This document shows positions 31,800 to 43,646 of a stretch of 64,000 nt of DNA, piece after piece. How positions within the stretch are numbered: position 1 is the stretch's first letter; each line of letters opens with the position of its first letter. The notes under the pieces are model-generated. The model was not told where the DNA came from and did no database searches. It saw only the letters and a program-made list of their open reading frames with translations. The translations under genes were made by a program, and so were the position numbers. Origin of the DNA: Aegilops tauschii subsp. strangulata (lineage: Eukaryota > Streptophyta > Magnoliopsida > Poales > Poaceae); the NCBI RefSeq assembly GCF_002575655.3, contig NC_053035.3, positions 86,391,322 to 86,455,321 on the forward strand, read 5' to 3'.

Positions 31800-34527
31800 T
31801 GTAGCGACCAGACCTCAAATAGTCTGTGCTGCTGTGCACCAGTGTCATTCCTGGATCAGTAATGCTGACACGCACAGTACAAATGGAGGATTTATAACAG
31901 AGTAGCAATCACACACTTATTACATCAAATATCTCCAAAGAGAATAAGTATGATAAATATGGCTTAAGGCCATCTAAATACGATAACAGCGGAAGACTTG
32001 GAAGATAAGTGAGTCCATCAACTCCAGCGGCATCACTGAGTATAAGACCACGACCTAAGGCACCTTACTCGTCGTCTGAAAAGTCTGCAACATCAAATGT
32101 TGCAGCCCGAAAACGGGTCAACACATGGAGTATGCTGGCAAAATAACACATAGAGAATAATGAACATAATAATGCTATACTACATGCATATTTGGCTGGT
32201 GGAAAGCTCTATGGTTAAAGTTTTGCGAAAAGCCAATTTTTCCCTACTGCAAAGGAATAAATTTTATTTAACTATCATGGTGGTTGTTAAACATTGAGAT
32301 GGTTGACAGCATCTCAATCCTAATTAAATGTCATCAATAACCCAACAAAATTAATTAAAATAACATGGTGATGAGATTCACATGATAATCCAGGTACTAG
32401 ATACTCAAGTTGTCCATAACCGGGGACACGGCTAACCATGATTAGTTTGTACAATCTGCAGAGGTTTGCGCACTTTTCCCCACAAGACTCGATCGCCTCC
32501 GCTTGATTCTCGCACTACATGATGTTTGAGAAACGGATGATCGAGACACAGTCTTTCAGAAACAATCACTCTTTACTCCGGATGGACACTTACACCTACT
32601 TTCCCCTACATCTGCTAGCCCACCTCTTCAAGAGATCATGTAACCTACTCAACTATGCTAGAGCCCATAATAGCTTGTGGCTGCACACGGAAGTTTCCAG
32701 CATGAATAATCTTATGATCCCTTTGAGCCTGGGTGGCGGTCCTTATACAAACAGACAACACTGGGTTCCCCAGGTGCCTCAATCCACCCAGATGTGAGTT
32801 TTAGTTGCCACCTTAAGTAAACCATTATTAACAATCTCACATCTGCCATGGATATCACTCAAACCCAATCCACGTCTACGAGCATAGCATGGCAATATAA
32901 TAGCAACGTAGAAATAACTCCCAAGGGTTTGAATAAAACAGGTAATAGGTACTACCTCAACTACTTCCCAATACCCATAGTTTAATTAGATCCTAACCAT
33001 GCAGTGTTTGAGGATTGATCTAATGCAATAAAAACTGGGTATGGAAAAGTATGATCAAAGTGTTACTTGCCTTGTTGATGATCCGCGAAACCTAGCGATT
33101 CGAAGTAACAAGCGGCACACTCCGGGTACTCTATCGCAAACAAACAAGCAAACAATAAGTACTCATCTAATGCACAAGTAAAACTCGAATGAAAGATCCA
33201 ACCATAAAGTTCAACTTAAGAACTCCGGTTTGCAAAAAGAATCAACCCAAACGAAGCAACGAAAGTCAAACGGCGAAAGAAACAAGCTTTGTTTACTAAT
33301 CTGGATCTAGGTCAAATTTTACAGTAGCAAAAACTTGTTTGAGTAGGTTAAACGGAAAGAGAATTTCGAGACGAAACTCTAGGCACTTGAATCGCCTGAT
33401 TCCGATAAACGAGCGAAAAGTTAAACGAAAACGAAGATCCGATCAGAAATCGAGATCTGAAATAATCGCGGAAAAATCCGACGAAAAAGAAAACTGACGA
33501 ACGGTTAACGAACGGACGTTCGTTAAGAGAGAAAAATCCGACGAACACGTTCGTTAAAACGAACGGGTCGGTGAACGTTCACTAAATAATAAAATCGAAG
33601 AAAATAAACCGATCTAGGGTTAAAAAAACGAACGGTTAAAAAAAACGGCAAACGGCGGCGAGTCGGTACCTCATCGGAATGGAGCTCCGGCGGGGTCGGC
33701 TGGGCTCCGGCGAGGGGCGGCGACGGCGGCGGGGCTCGGGCGAGCTTGGGGCGGCGACGGGGTGGCGAGGGGCGGCGGGGTTCGGCGAACGGGGCGGCGG
33801 CTCCTCGGGCTCCGGCGGCGGCGGCGGGTGCGGGTCGAGGCGGGGCTCGGGGTGAGGGGAGGGGGCGGCGGCGGGGGTATATAAGGAGGAGGGGCTGCTT
33901 GGAGGAGGGGGCAAGGCGGCGGGGCACCGGCGTGTCCGAGCCGGACACGGGCGCGGCGGCGCTGGCGGACGCGCGGAGGAGACGGCGCGGCTGGGCCGGC
34001 CGCTCGGCTGGGCCTCGGCCCGGTCGGGCGCTGCGCGTTTTTTTTAAACATTCCGCCGGAAAAAAATCACAGAAAATTAAATCAAAATCCAAAAAAAGAT
34101 AAAACAAATTTTCCCCGTCTAGTTAAAATAATTAGAACAGGGTGAACATTTTTTTGACACAAAAATGAAGTTTTGAAAACGTGCAATTTTTTAATGCAAT
34201 TAAAATTGCAAATAAAATCCGGATAAAATCCAATATATGATTTTAATATTTTTCCTCCAATATTTCAATTGTTTTGGGGAAGTCATATTTTCTCCTCTCA
34301 TTTATTTTAATGTGAAATATTTTTCCGGAGGGAAAATAATTAAAACCAAAATCCTCGTTTTATTATTTGATAAAATCAAATATGAAAAATCGAGAAAATC
34401 CCCAACTCTCTCTGAGGGTCCTTGAGTTGCTTAGGATTTATCGAGGATTTGTCAAAATGCAATAAAATATGCTATGGAATGAATGATCTATGTATAACAT
34501 TCCAAATTGAAAATTTGGGATGTTACA
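31800..34527 (-). repeat. GD 3' LTR (2,728 bp)
   Basis: In plus reading it runs from TGTAGCGACCAGACC to TTTGGGATGTTACA. It has a GC-rich block at 33655-34010 with a TATATA motif at about 33880. The segment 32400-32800 is related to the GF LTR (for example CATAACCGGGGACACGGC). Low-complexity Pro/Arg-rich frames in the GC block are not genes. Confidence 0.92.
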
Positions 34528-34545
34528 AACCTACCCCCTTAAGAT
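34528..34545 (-). other. Polypurine tract of GD
   Basis: On the minus strand CTTAAGGGGGTAGGTT abuts the LTR start. It differs only slightly from the tract of GF. Confidence 0.8.
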
Positions 34546-36359
34546 GAATCTCGCCCTCGAGATTCGGGTTGGCTAGAAAACAGGTGGGAGTGGTCCTTCC
34601 GTAGATATTCCTCTCGCTCCCAGGTGGCTTCATCTTCCGTGTGGTGACTCCACTGGACTTTGCAAAACTTGATAACCTTACTGTGGGTAACTTGGCTGGC
34701 ATACTCAAGAATCTTAACTGGTTTCTCCTCATAGGTCAAATCACTTTCCAGCCGAATCGCTTCCAGCGGCACGGTATCTCTCAGTGGTATCTGAGCCATC
34801 TCTCCGTGGCACTTCTTCAACTGGGAAACATGAAATACATCATGAACTCCTGACAATCCTTCGGGCAATTCCAGCTTGTAGGCAACTTCTCCCATACGTT
34901 CCAAAACTCTGTATGGTCCGATAAAATGGGGCGCTAGCTTTCCCTTAACTCCAAAGCGCTTCACTCCTCGAAGTGGTGATACTCGGAGATAAACTCTGTC
35001 TCCGACTTCGTGAACTGTCTCCTTTCGTTTAGAATCCGCATAACTCTTCTGTCTGGACTGGGCTACCTTGAGCCTATCGCGAATCAACCTCACTTTCTGT
35101 TCAGACTCCTTAATCAAACCTGGTCCAAACAACTGACGGTCTCCAACTTCGTCCCATAACAACGGTGTTCTACACCTTCTTCCGTACAAAGCTTCGAAAG
35201 GGGCCATCTTCAAACTGGTTTGATAACTGTTGTTGTAAGAAAACTCTGCATATGGCAAATTGTCGTCCCAACTAGATCCATAATCTAGTGCACAAGCTCT
35301 CAGCATTTCCTCCAAAATCTGATTGACTCTCTCGGTCTGTCCATCTGTCTGTGGGTGAAAGGCTGTACTAAATTCTAGCCTGGTTCCCAATGTTTCATGT
35401 AACTGCTTCCAAAACTTTGAGGTAAACTGGGTTCCTCTGTCTGATACAATGGTCCTCAGAACTCCATGCAAACATACGATCCTGGTCATGTATATCTTTG
35501 CCAACTTAGCACTGGTGTAAGTGGTCTTCACTCGAATGAAATGAGCTACTTTCGTCAAACGGTCGACTACAACCCATATTGAGTCATAGCCTGAACGAGT
35601 CCTGGGCAATCCCGTGATAAAATCCATGCCTATTTTATCCCACTTCCATTCGGGTATCGGCAATGGTTGTAGCAATCCTGCTGGCTTCTGATGCTCTGCC
35701 TTCACTCTCTGACACACATCACAAACTGCTACATATTCCGCAATATCCTTCTTCATTCCAGTCCACCAGAAAGTATTCTTCAGATCCAAATACATCTTGG
35801 TATTTCCTGGGTGAATCGAGTACGGTGAATCATGGGCCTCTTGCAAAATCAACTTCCTGATCTCCGGATCATTTGGCACATATACGCGGTCCTCAAACCA
35901 TAAGGTATCGTGCTCATCCTCACGAAATCCCTTGGCTTTTCCTTTGCTCATCTTCTCCTTTATCTCGTCAATCTCCTTGTCTGTCTTCTGAGCTTCTCTG
36001 ATCCTTTCCATCAAGGTAGACTGAATCTCCAGTGTCGCTAAATAGCCTCTTGGGACTATCTCCAAACATAGCTCGCGAAGGTCCTCGACTAACTCCTGAG
36101 GTAACTCTCCTGTCATGAGGGTGTTGACATGGCTCTTGCGGCTCAACGCGTCTGCTACTACGTTAGCCTTCCCTGGGTGATAATGCAATCTCATATCATA
36201 ATCCTTAATGAGCTCCAACCATCTCCTCTGTCTGAGGTTTAACTCCTTCTGTGTGAAAATATACTTCAAACTCTTGTGATCCGTGTACACCTCACAATGG
36301 TTTCCGATGAGAAAATGTCTCCATGTCTTCAACGCATGCACCACGGCTGTTAACTCCAA
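34539..36359 (-). pseudogene. GD pol C-terminal half: RNase H, integrase, chromodomain (606 codons)
   Basis: This frame continues the upstream pol frame in the same phase, separated by one TGA (36401-36399). Residues 1-75 are the RNase H C-terminal part ([38 protein letters not shown]). The integrase zinc finger ([10 protein letters not shown] ... CDVCQ) lies near 175-220. The catalytic triad is [19 protein letters not shown] and [12 protein letters not shown]-terminal module with [10 protein letters not shown] and [17 protein letters not shown] is a chromodomain of the type used by chromoviruses for chromatin targeting. The half itself has no stop. Confidence 0.92.
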
Positions 36360-36398
36360 ATCATGCGTAGCATAATTCTTCTCATGGGGTTTAAGTTG

Positions 36399-37937
36399 TC
36401 ATGAAGCATATGACACAACTCTTCCTTCCTGCATAAGCACTGCTCCAAGTCCTCGACGAGAAGCGTCGCAATAAACTTCATAATCCTTGCGTTGATCTGG
36501 CAGAATCAACACTGGTGACGTAACCAATCGTTTCTTCAACTCTTGGAAACTAGCTTCACATTCCTCAGTCCAATTGAATTTGGTGTCCTTCTTCAATAGC
36601 TCAGTCATGGGTTTAGCAATCTTCGAGAAATTCTCGATGAACCTCCGGTAGTATCCTGCAAGTCCAAGAAAACTCCGGATCTCTCCAACTGACGTGGGTG
36701 ATTCCCAACTTGTCACTGTGTCAACTTTGGCAGGGTCTACTGCTATTCCTTCTCCAGAAATAACATGTCCGAGAAATCCAACTTCCTTCAGCCAAAATTC
36801 ACATTTGCTGAACTTGGCATATAGCTGATGTTCTCTGAGCTTCTCAAGTACCAATCGCAAATGCTCCTCATGCTCTTCCTCATTCTTGGAAAAGACTAAA
36901 ATATCGGCAATGAACACCACGACGAACTTATCCAGAAACTCCATAAACACTTTGTTCATCAGGTTCATGAAATAGGCAGGTGCGTTAGTCAGACCAAATG
37001 ACATAACGGTATACTCATATAGCCCATACCTGGTGGTAAAAGCCGTCTTAGGTATATCCTGCTCTCGAATCTTTAACTGATGGTATCCTGATCGTAGATC
37101 GATCTTGGAAAATACTTTAGCTCCTTGTAGGCGGTCAAACAGATCATTGATCATCGGCAGTGGGTACTTGTTCTTGATGGTCACTTCATTCAATCCACGG
37201 TAATCAACAACCATCCTCAACGATCCATCTTTCTTCTCCACTAGAAGTACTGGTGATCCCCAAGGTGACGAACTTGGGCGAATATAGCCTTTATCCAGTA
37301 ACTCCTTAATCTGCTTCTTAATCTCCTCCAAATCCTTTGCGGGCATCCTGTACGGTCTCTTAGATATTGGCCCTGTGCCTGGCAAAAGTTCAATAAAAAA
37401 CTCAATGTCTCTATCTGGTGGCATGCCTGGCAACTCTTCTGGAAATACATCCGGGTAATCCTTCACCACTGGTACTTCCTCCTGTACAACTCCTGATAAG
37501 GAATTCACTTGAGTCCTCTTCGGCATATGCCGGGATACATACTTGATCCTTTTCCCTTCTGGGGTGGTAAGAAAAATCGACTTACTGGCGCAATCGATGT
37601 TTCCTCCATACATCGATAGCCAATCCATTCCCAAAATCACATCCAAACCTTGCGACTCCAAAATTATTAGATCTGAGGGGAAAACATGCCTACCAATGGC
37701 CAATGGCATCTGAAAACATCCTTGGCTTGCCATATACTCTGCTCCTGGCGAGGTTACTAACATAGGTGTTCTGAGAACTTTGGTGGGAAACTTAAACTTA
37801 TCCACAAATCCCCTTGATATGTATGAATGCGATGCACCAGTATCGAAAAGAACGATTGCAGTAAATGACTTAACCAAAAACTTACCTATTACTGCATCAG
37901 GCTGTGCTTCAACCTCCTCCACGCTCACGTGGTTCAC
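36399..37937 (-). pseudogene. GD pol N-terminal half: protease and RT, RT active site mutated (512 codons)
   Basis: The protease motif [12 protein letters not shown] is near residue 32. RT follows from about 195, with [48 protein letters not shown] and [15 protein letters not shown]. The catalytic box should read F-x-D-D, but here it is FIADIL: the codon at 36908-36906 is GCC, giving Ala for the first Asp. RNase H begins near 455 and ends at SYAS, followed by TGA where the family has an Arg codon, a CGA-to-TGA change of the kind expected from methyl-CpG decay. RT should be inactive even if the stop were read through. Confidence 0.92.
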
Positions 37938-38489
37938 ATGTCCTTTGTTGAACGGTTTCGGCTTCTTCCCAGAGCTTCCATTGCCATTTCCATTTTGGGC
38001 TTCAGGACAATCAGTTGCATAATGTCCAGTCTTCTGGCACTTGAAACAAGTAACATGACTTAGATCCCTCTTGGCTGGGGTAGATGGGTTGGTGCGGTTC
38101 TGTCCGTTGGTTCCTCCATTCCCATTACCATTCTTGGAGCCATTATGGTTGTGCGAACTACCTCCTCCATGGGTATGCTGAAACTGTCCTCCCGGTTTCG
38201 GGCAAATCGTGGCTTCTGTTGAGCTCCAGAATTATACTTCCCTTGTCCATACTTCCTCTTACGGTTTTCAATCTGCTGCTGCTTTCCTTCAATCATGAGT
38301 GCTCTATCTACCAACTCCTGGTAGTTGTTGAAAGTTGCTACCATCAACTGCATACTCAATTCATCATTCAGTCCTTCCAAAAATTTCTCCTGCTTGGCTG
38401 CATCTGTAGCAACGTCATCTGGTGCATAACGTGCTAACTTACTGAAATCCTCCACATACTGGCCTACGGTGCGTCCTCCTTGGCATCCT
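37938..38489 (-). pseudogene. GD gag remnant, 5' end deleted
   Basis: It encodes GRTVGQYVEDFSKLARYAPDD, MIEGKQQQIENRKRKY and, after a frameshift near 38200, the zinc knuckle [14 protein letters not shown] (38055-38010). The N-terminal part of gag is gone: at 38489/38490 the frame runs directly into LTR sequence. The 159-codon frame 38539-38060 is a chimera of LTR and gag. Confidence 0.88.
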
Positions 38490-40187
38490 CCATGGATATC
38501 ACTCAAACCCAATCCACGTCTACGAGCATAGCATGACAATATAATAACAACGTAGAAATAACTCCCAAGGGTTTGAATAAAACAGGTAATAGGTACTACC
38601 TCAACTACTTCCCAATACCCACAGTTTAATTAGATCCTAACCATGCAGTGTTTGAGGATTGATCTAATGCAATAAAAACTGGGTATGGAAAAGTATGATC
38701 AAAGTGTTACTTGCCTTGCTGATGATCCGCGAAACCTAGCGATTCGAAGTAACAAGCGGCACACTCCGGGTACTCTATCGCAAACAAACAAGCAAACAAT
38801 AAGTACTCATCTAATGCATAGGTAAAACTCGAATGAAAGATCCAACCAGAAAGTTCAACTTAAGAACTCCGGTTTGCAAAAAGATCAACCCGAACGAAGC
38901 AACGAAAGTCAAATGGCGAAAGAAACAAGCTTCGTTTACGAATCTGGATCTAGGTCAAATTTTACAGTAGCAAAAACTTGTCTGAGTAGGTTAAACGGAA
39001 AGAGAATTTCAAGACGAAACTCTAGGCGCTTGAATCGCCTGATTCCGATAAACGAGCGAAAAGTTAAACGAAAACGAAGATCCGATCAGAAATCGAGATC
39101 TGAAATAATCGCGGAAAAATCCGACGAAAAAGAAAACTGACGAACGGTTAACGAACGGACGTTCGTTAACAGAGAAAAATCCGACGAACACGTTCGTTAA
39201 AACGAACGGGTCGGTGAACGTTCACTAAATAATAAAACCGAAGAAAATAAACCGATCTAGGGTTTAAAAAAACGAACGATTTTTTAAAAAAAACGGGCAA
39301 ACGGCGGCGAGTCGGTACCTCGTCGGAACGGAGCTCCGGCGGGGTCGGCTGGGCTCCGGCGGGGGCTCGGCGAGGGGCGGCGGGGCTCGGGCGGGCTTGG
39401 GGCGGCGACGGGGTGGCGAGGGGCGGCGGGGGCGGCAGGGTTCGGCGAACGGGACGGCGGCTCCTCGGGCTCCGGCGGCGGCGGCGGGTGCGGGTCGAGG
39501 CGGGGCTCGGGGTGAGGGGAGGGGGCGGCGGCGGGGGTATATAAGGAGGAGGGCTGCTTGGAGGAGGGGGCAAGACGGCGAGGCTCCGGCGTGTCCGAGC
39601 CGGACATGGGCGCGGCGGCGCTGGCGTACGCGCGGAGGAGACGGCGCGGCTAGGCCGGCCGCGCGGCTGGGCCTCGGCCCGGTTGGGCGCGGCGCGTTTT
39701 TTTTAAACATTCCGCCGGAAAAAAATCACAGAAAAATAAATAAAAATCCAAAAAAAGATAAAACAAATTTTCCCCGTCTAGTTAAAATAATTAGAACAGG
39801 GTGAACATGTTTTTGACACAAAAATGAAGTTTTGAAGACGTGCAATTTTTTTAATGCAATTAAAATTGCAAATAAAATCCGGATAAAATCCAATATATGA
39901 TTTTAATATTTTTCCTCCAATATTTCAATTGTTTTGGAGAAGTCATATTTTCTCCTCTCATTTATTTTAATGTGAAATATTTTTCCGGAGGGAAAATAAT
40001 TAAAACCAAAATCCTCGTTTTATTATTTGATAAAATCAAATATGAAAAATCGAGAAAATCCCCAACTCTCTCCGAGGGTCCTTGAGTTGCTTAGGATTTA
40101 TCGAGGATTTGTCAAAATGCAATAAAATATGCTATGCAATGAATGATCTATGTATAACATTCCAAATTGAAAATTTGGGATGTTACA
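38490..40187 (-). repeat. GD 5' LTR, partial (1,698 bp)
   Basis: It matches 32846-34527 of the 3' LTR, so the U3/promoter side is kept and the side next to the primer-binding site is deleted. It ends TTTGGGATGTTACA followed by CGAAC. A TATATA motif is at about 39537. Confidence 0.92.
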
Positions 40188-40192
40188 CGAAC

Positions 40193-40440
40193 GATGGGTA
40201 TCGGTGCGGCGGTGGACATCATAGCTTCAGTGAGATCCCTGGAGAACCTGCCAGGTATTGGAGAACCTGTGCTCCAACGCAACCAAGTAGCGACGGACGT
40301 GCGCGTCCTCCTCACTGACACGGTGATGTACCACCTCCGCGGGGTCCTCAAGCCTCTGCACACTCACTGGCCCTCGCGACCGCCACCAAAAGTTGGATTT
40401 GGGGGAAGTGGCCATGGGGAAGAAAGAACCGCACGGTTAA
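40193..40440 (-). pseudogene. First exon candidate of the K2 cargo gene
   Basis: On the minus strand a frame beginning at 40415 (MATSPKSNFWWRS) reads through VQRLEDPAEVVHHRVSEED and RRYLVALEHRFSNTWQVLQ, lies just inside the subterminal repeats, and uses coding-like GC-rich sequence. It is separated from the other exons by GD and GF. The function is unknown. The exon assignment is inference from position and composition. Confidence 0.5.
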
Positions 40441-40968
40441 GTCAAAAGTAGCAGTAGCGCGTTCCAGGAAAGGCGCCACTTCTACATTAGCTATATCTAA
40501 CTTAGCTATAGCGCGTGATTACGAAGTGCGCTACTGCTAAGTTAGCTATAGCGCGTTTCAGAACATGCGCTACTGCTATGCCTTTCTATTTTTTTCCTTT
40601 TTCATTTATTTTTCTTTACATTTTATTTTTTTCCTTTCTCCTTTTCCATTTCTTTCATTTTCATTTACTTTTCTATTTGCTTTCCATTTAATTTTATTTT
40701 CGTTAGCAGTAGCACCTTTCTACGTAAACGCGCTGCTACAAAACTAGTAGCGGTAGCGCTGTTTCTATAAGAACGCTACTACTATGTGTAGCCTATCGGC
40801 TTAGTAGTGGGAATTTTAGTAGTAGCGCTTTTATCATTAGACGCACTACTGCTACATATGTATCGGTAGCGCGGTTTTCGCCAACGCGCTACTACTAGTT
40901 AGCACTAGCGTGCTTTTTTAACAAGCGCTACTGCTAAAGTTCTGTGTAGAAGGTTTTCCCTAGTAGTG
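40441..40968. repeat. K2 right subterminal repeats and terminus
   Basis: Many AGCAGTAGCGC / GCGCTACTGCT-type copies flank a TTTTCC/ATTTT-rich stretch (40580-40700). The element ends CCCTAGTAGTG at 40968. The terminus is the inverse of the left CACTACTAG. Confidence 0.88.
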
Positions 40969-41109
40969 GACACTCAGTTTTGTCTATGTATTCACACATG
41001 TACTAAGTTTCCGGTTAATACAATTCTAGCATGAATAATAAATATTTATCATGATATAAGGAAATATAAATAACAGCTTTTTATTGCCTCTAGGGTATAT
41101 TTCCTTCAG
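40969..41109 (-). repeat. C2 3' LTR, proximal part
   Basis: After the second GAC copy (40969-40971) the LTR continues with ACTCAGTTTTGTCTATG and ends at TATTTCCTTCA (41109), the complement of TGAAGGAAATA. The polypurine tract complement (GTCTCCCAC) follows at 41110. Confidence 0.9.
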
Positions 41110-41123
41110 TCTCCCACATGGAC
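41110..41123 (-). other. Polypurine tract of C2
   Basis: On the minus strand the purine-rich GTGGGAGAC sits immediately before the LTR start, as in C1 and C3. It primes plus-strand synthesis and confirms that the split LTR is the 3' one. Confidence 0.75.
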
Positions 41124-41195
41124 TAGAGTCAATAATCTAGATTACATAGTAATGATTCTAACACCAATGGAGTCTTGGTGCTGATCATGTTTTGC

Positions 41196-42158
41196 TCATG
41201 GAAGAGGCTTAGTCAACGGGTCTACAACATTCAGATCCGTATGTATTTTACAAATCTTTATGTCTCCCTCCTTGACTAGATCACTGATGGAATTGAAGCG
41301 TCTCTTGATGTGTTTGGTTCTCTTGTGAAATCTGGATTCCTTCGCCAAGGCTTTTGCTCCAGTATTGTCACAAAAGATTTTCATTGGACCCGATGCACTA
41401 GGTATTACACCTAGATCGGATATGAACTCCTTCATCCAGACTCCTTCATTTGCTGCTTCTAAAGCAGCTATGTACTCCGCTTCACACGTAGATCCCGCCA
41501 CGACGCTCTGCTTGGAACTGCACCAACTAACAGCCCCACCATTCAATATAAATATGTATCTGGTTTGTGACTTAGAGTCATCCGGATCAGTGTCAAAGCT
41601 TGCATCGACGTAACCATTTACGACGAGCTCTTTGTCACCTCCATAAACGAGAAACATATCCTTAGTCCTTTTCAGGTATTTCAGGATGTTCTTGACCACT
41701 ATCTAGTGATCCACTCCTGGATTACTTTGGTACCTCCCTGCTATACTTATAGCAAGGCACACATCAGGTCTGGTACACAGCATTGCATACATGATAGAAC
41801 CTATAGCTGAGTCATAGGGAATGACTTTCATTTTCTCTCTATCTTCTGCAGTGGTCGGGCATTGAGTCTGACTCAACTTCACACCATGTAACACGGGCAA
41901 GAACCCTTTCTTTGACTGATCCATTTTGAACTTCTTCAAAACTTTATCAAGGTATGTGCTTTGTGAAAGTCCAATTAAGCGTCTTGATCTATCTCTATAG
42001 ATCTTGATGCCCAATATATAAGCAGCTTCACCGAGGTCTTTCATTGAAAAATTCTTATTCAAGTATCCTTTTATGCTATCCAGAAATTCTATATTATTTC
42101 CAATCAACAATATGTCATCCACATATAATATTAGAAATGCTACAGAGCTCCCACTCAC
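41196..42158 (-). pseudogene. C2 RT C-terminal part and RNase H
   Basis: The upstream frame (42158-41703) holds the RT catalytic box LILYVDDILLIGN, with both Asp residues intact, and later MYAMLCTRPDVCLAIS. It ends at a TAG (41705-41703) replacing the Trp codon of the family motif VDHW. The second frame (41699-41196) carries RNase H, with YVDASFDTDPDDSKSQT, the CEAEYIA motif, and a C-terminal HIKRRFNSI. In an intact element both belong to one polyprotein. Confidence 0.88.
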
Positions 42159-42188
42159 TTTCTTGTAAATACAGGCTTCTCCAAAAGT

Positions 42189-43646
42189 CTATATAAAACC
42201 ATATGCTTTGATCACACTACCAAAGCGTATATTCCAACTCCGAGAGGCTTGCACCAGTCCATAAATGTATCGCTGGAGCTTGCACACTTTGTTAGCACCT
42301 TTAGGATCGACAAAACCTTCTGGTTGCATCATATACAACTCTTCTTTAAGATATCCATTAAGGAATGCAGTTTTGACATCCATTTGCCAAATTTCATAAT
42401 CATAAAAAGCGGCAATTGCTAACATGATTCGGACAGACTTAAGCATCGCTACTGGTGAGAAGGTCTCATCATAGTCAACTCCTTGAACTTGTCGAAAACT
42501 TTTCACAACAAGTCGAGCTTTGTAGACAGTAACATTGCCGTCAGCGTCATTCTTCTTCTTGAAGATCCATTTATTCTCGATGGCTTGCCGATCATCGGGC
42601 AAGTCAACAAAAGTCCACACTTTGTTCTCATACATGGATCCCATCTCAGATTTCATGGCCTCAAGCCATTTCGTGGAATCTGGGCTCATCATCGCTTCCT
42701 CATAGTTCGTAGGTTCATCATGGTCTAGTAACATGACTTCCAGAACAGGATTACCATACCATTCTGGTGCGGAACATACTCTGGTTGACCTACGAGGTTC
42801 GGTAGTAACTTGATTCGAAGTTTCATGATCATCATCATTAACTTCCTCACTAATTGGTGTAGGCATCACTGGAACTGATTTCTGTGATGGACTACTTTCC
42901 AATTGGGGAGAAGGTACAATTACCTCATCAATTTCTACATTCCTCCCACTCACTTCTTTCGAGAGAAACATCTTATCTAGAAAGGATCCATTCTTAGGAA
43001 CGAATATCTTGCCTTCGGATCTGTGATAGAAGGTGTACCCAACAGTCTCCTTTGGGTATCCTATGAAGACACATTTCTCCGCATTGGGTTCGAGCTTATC
43101 ATATTGAAGCTTTTTCACATAAGCATCGCAGCCCCAAACTTTATGAAACGACAACTTGGGTTTCTTGCCAAACCGCAATTCATATGGTGTCGTCTCAACG
43201 GATTTAGATGGTGCCCTATTTAACGTGAATGCAGTCGTCTCTAAAGCATAACCCCAAAACGATAGTGGTAAATCAGTAAGAGACATCATAGATCGCACCA
43301 TATCTAATAAAGTACGGTTACGATGTTCGGACACACCATTACGCTGTGGTGTTCTAGGTGGCGTGAGTTGCGAAACTATTCCACATTGTTTCAAATGAAT
43401 ACCAAACTCATAACTCAAATATTCTCCTACACAATCAGATCGTAGAAACTTTATTTTCTTGTTACGATGATTTTCCTCTTCACTCTGAAATTGTTTGAAC
43501 TTTTCAAATGTTTCAGACTTATGTTTCATTAAGTAGATATACCCATATCTGCTCAAATCATGTGTGAAGGTCAGAAAATAACGATACCCGCCGCGAGCCT
43601 CAACACTCATCGGACCGCATACATCAGTATGTATTATTTCCAACAT
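42189..43646 (-). pseudogene. C2 integrase core and RT N-terminal part
   Basis: The 485-codon frame begins in the integrase core (IIHTDVCGPM with the first Asp; LRSDCVGEYLS, where the family has SDHGGEY, so His-Gly is altered; NGVSEHRNRT with the Glu). It continues through the hinge into RT (WQMDVKTAFLNG). It stops at a TAG (42191-42189), a Gln-to-stop change just before the YVDD part. At its start it overlaps the preceding frame out of phase, which marks a small indel near 43640. Confidence 0.88.

Larger units (their letters stand above)
31800..40187 (-). mobile_element. GD: Tekay/Del-like chromoviral Gypsy element, minus strand
   Basis: The duplication CGAAC flanks it on both sides (31795-31799, 40188-40192). 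The domain order on the minus strand is gag, protease, RT, RNase H, integrase, chromodomain, which is the Gypsy order. The 3' LTR (31800-34527) is full length. The 5' LTR (38490-40187) has lost its last 1,046 bp together with the primer-binding site and the gag start. By eye the final 398 bases of the two LTRs differ at about five positions, so the insertion is younger than GF. Confidence 0.93.
18875..40968 (-). mobile_element. K2: complete non-autonomous CACTA element, host to GF and GD
   Basis: It starts CACTACTAGAGAAAAGCC and ends TTTTCCCTAGTAGTG, with GAC duplicated on both sides. Its own sequence is in three pieces: 18875-21380, 31361-31799 and 40193-40968. These total about 3.7 kb, close to the 3.97 kb of K1. 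The cargo gene runs on the minus strand and is related to the one in K1. There is no transposase, so movement must have depended on an autonomous relative. Confidence 0.92.

Noticed and set aside
33523..34107. 194-codon Pro/Arg-rich frame (and copies at 39166-39710)
   Set aside because: GC-rich block of the GD LTRs. Present in both LTRs with frame differences between copies.
38874..39140. 88-codon basic frame
   Set aside because: It lies wholly within the GD 5' LTR. The matching part of the 3' LTR has indels in this frame.
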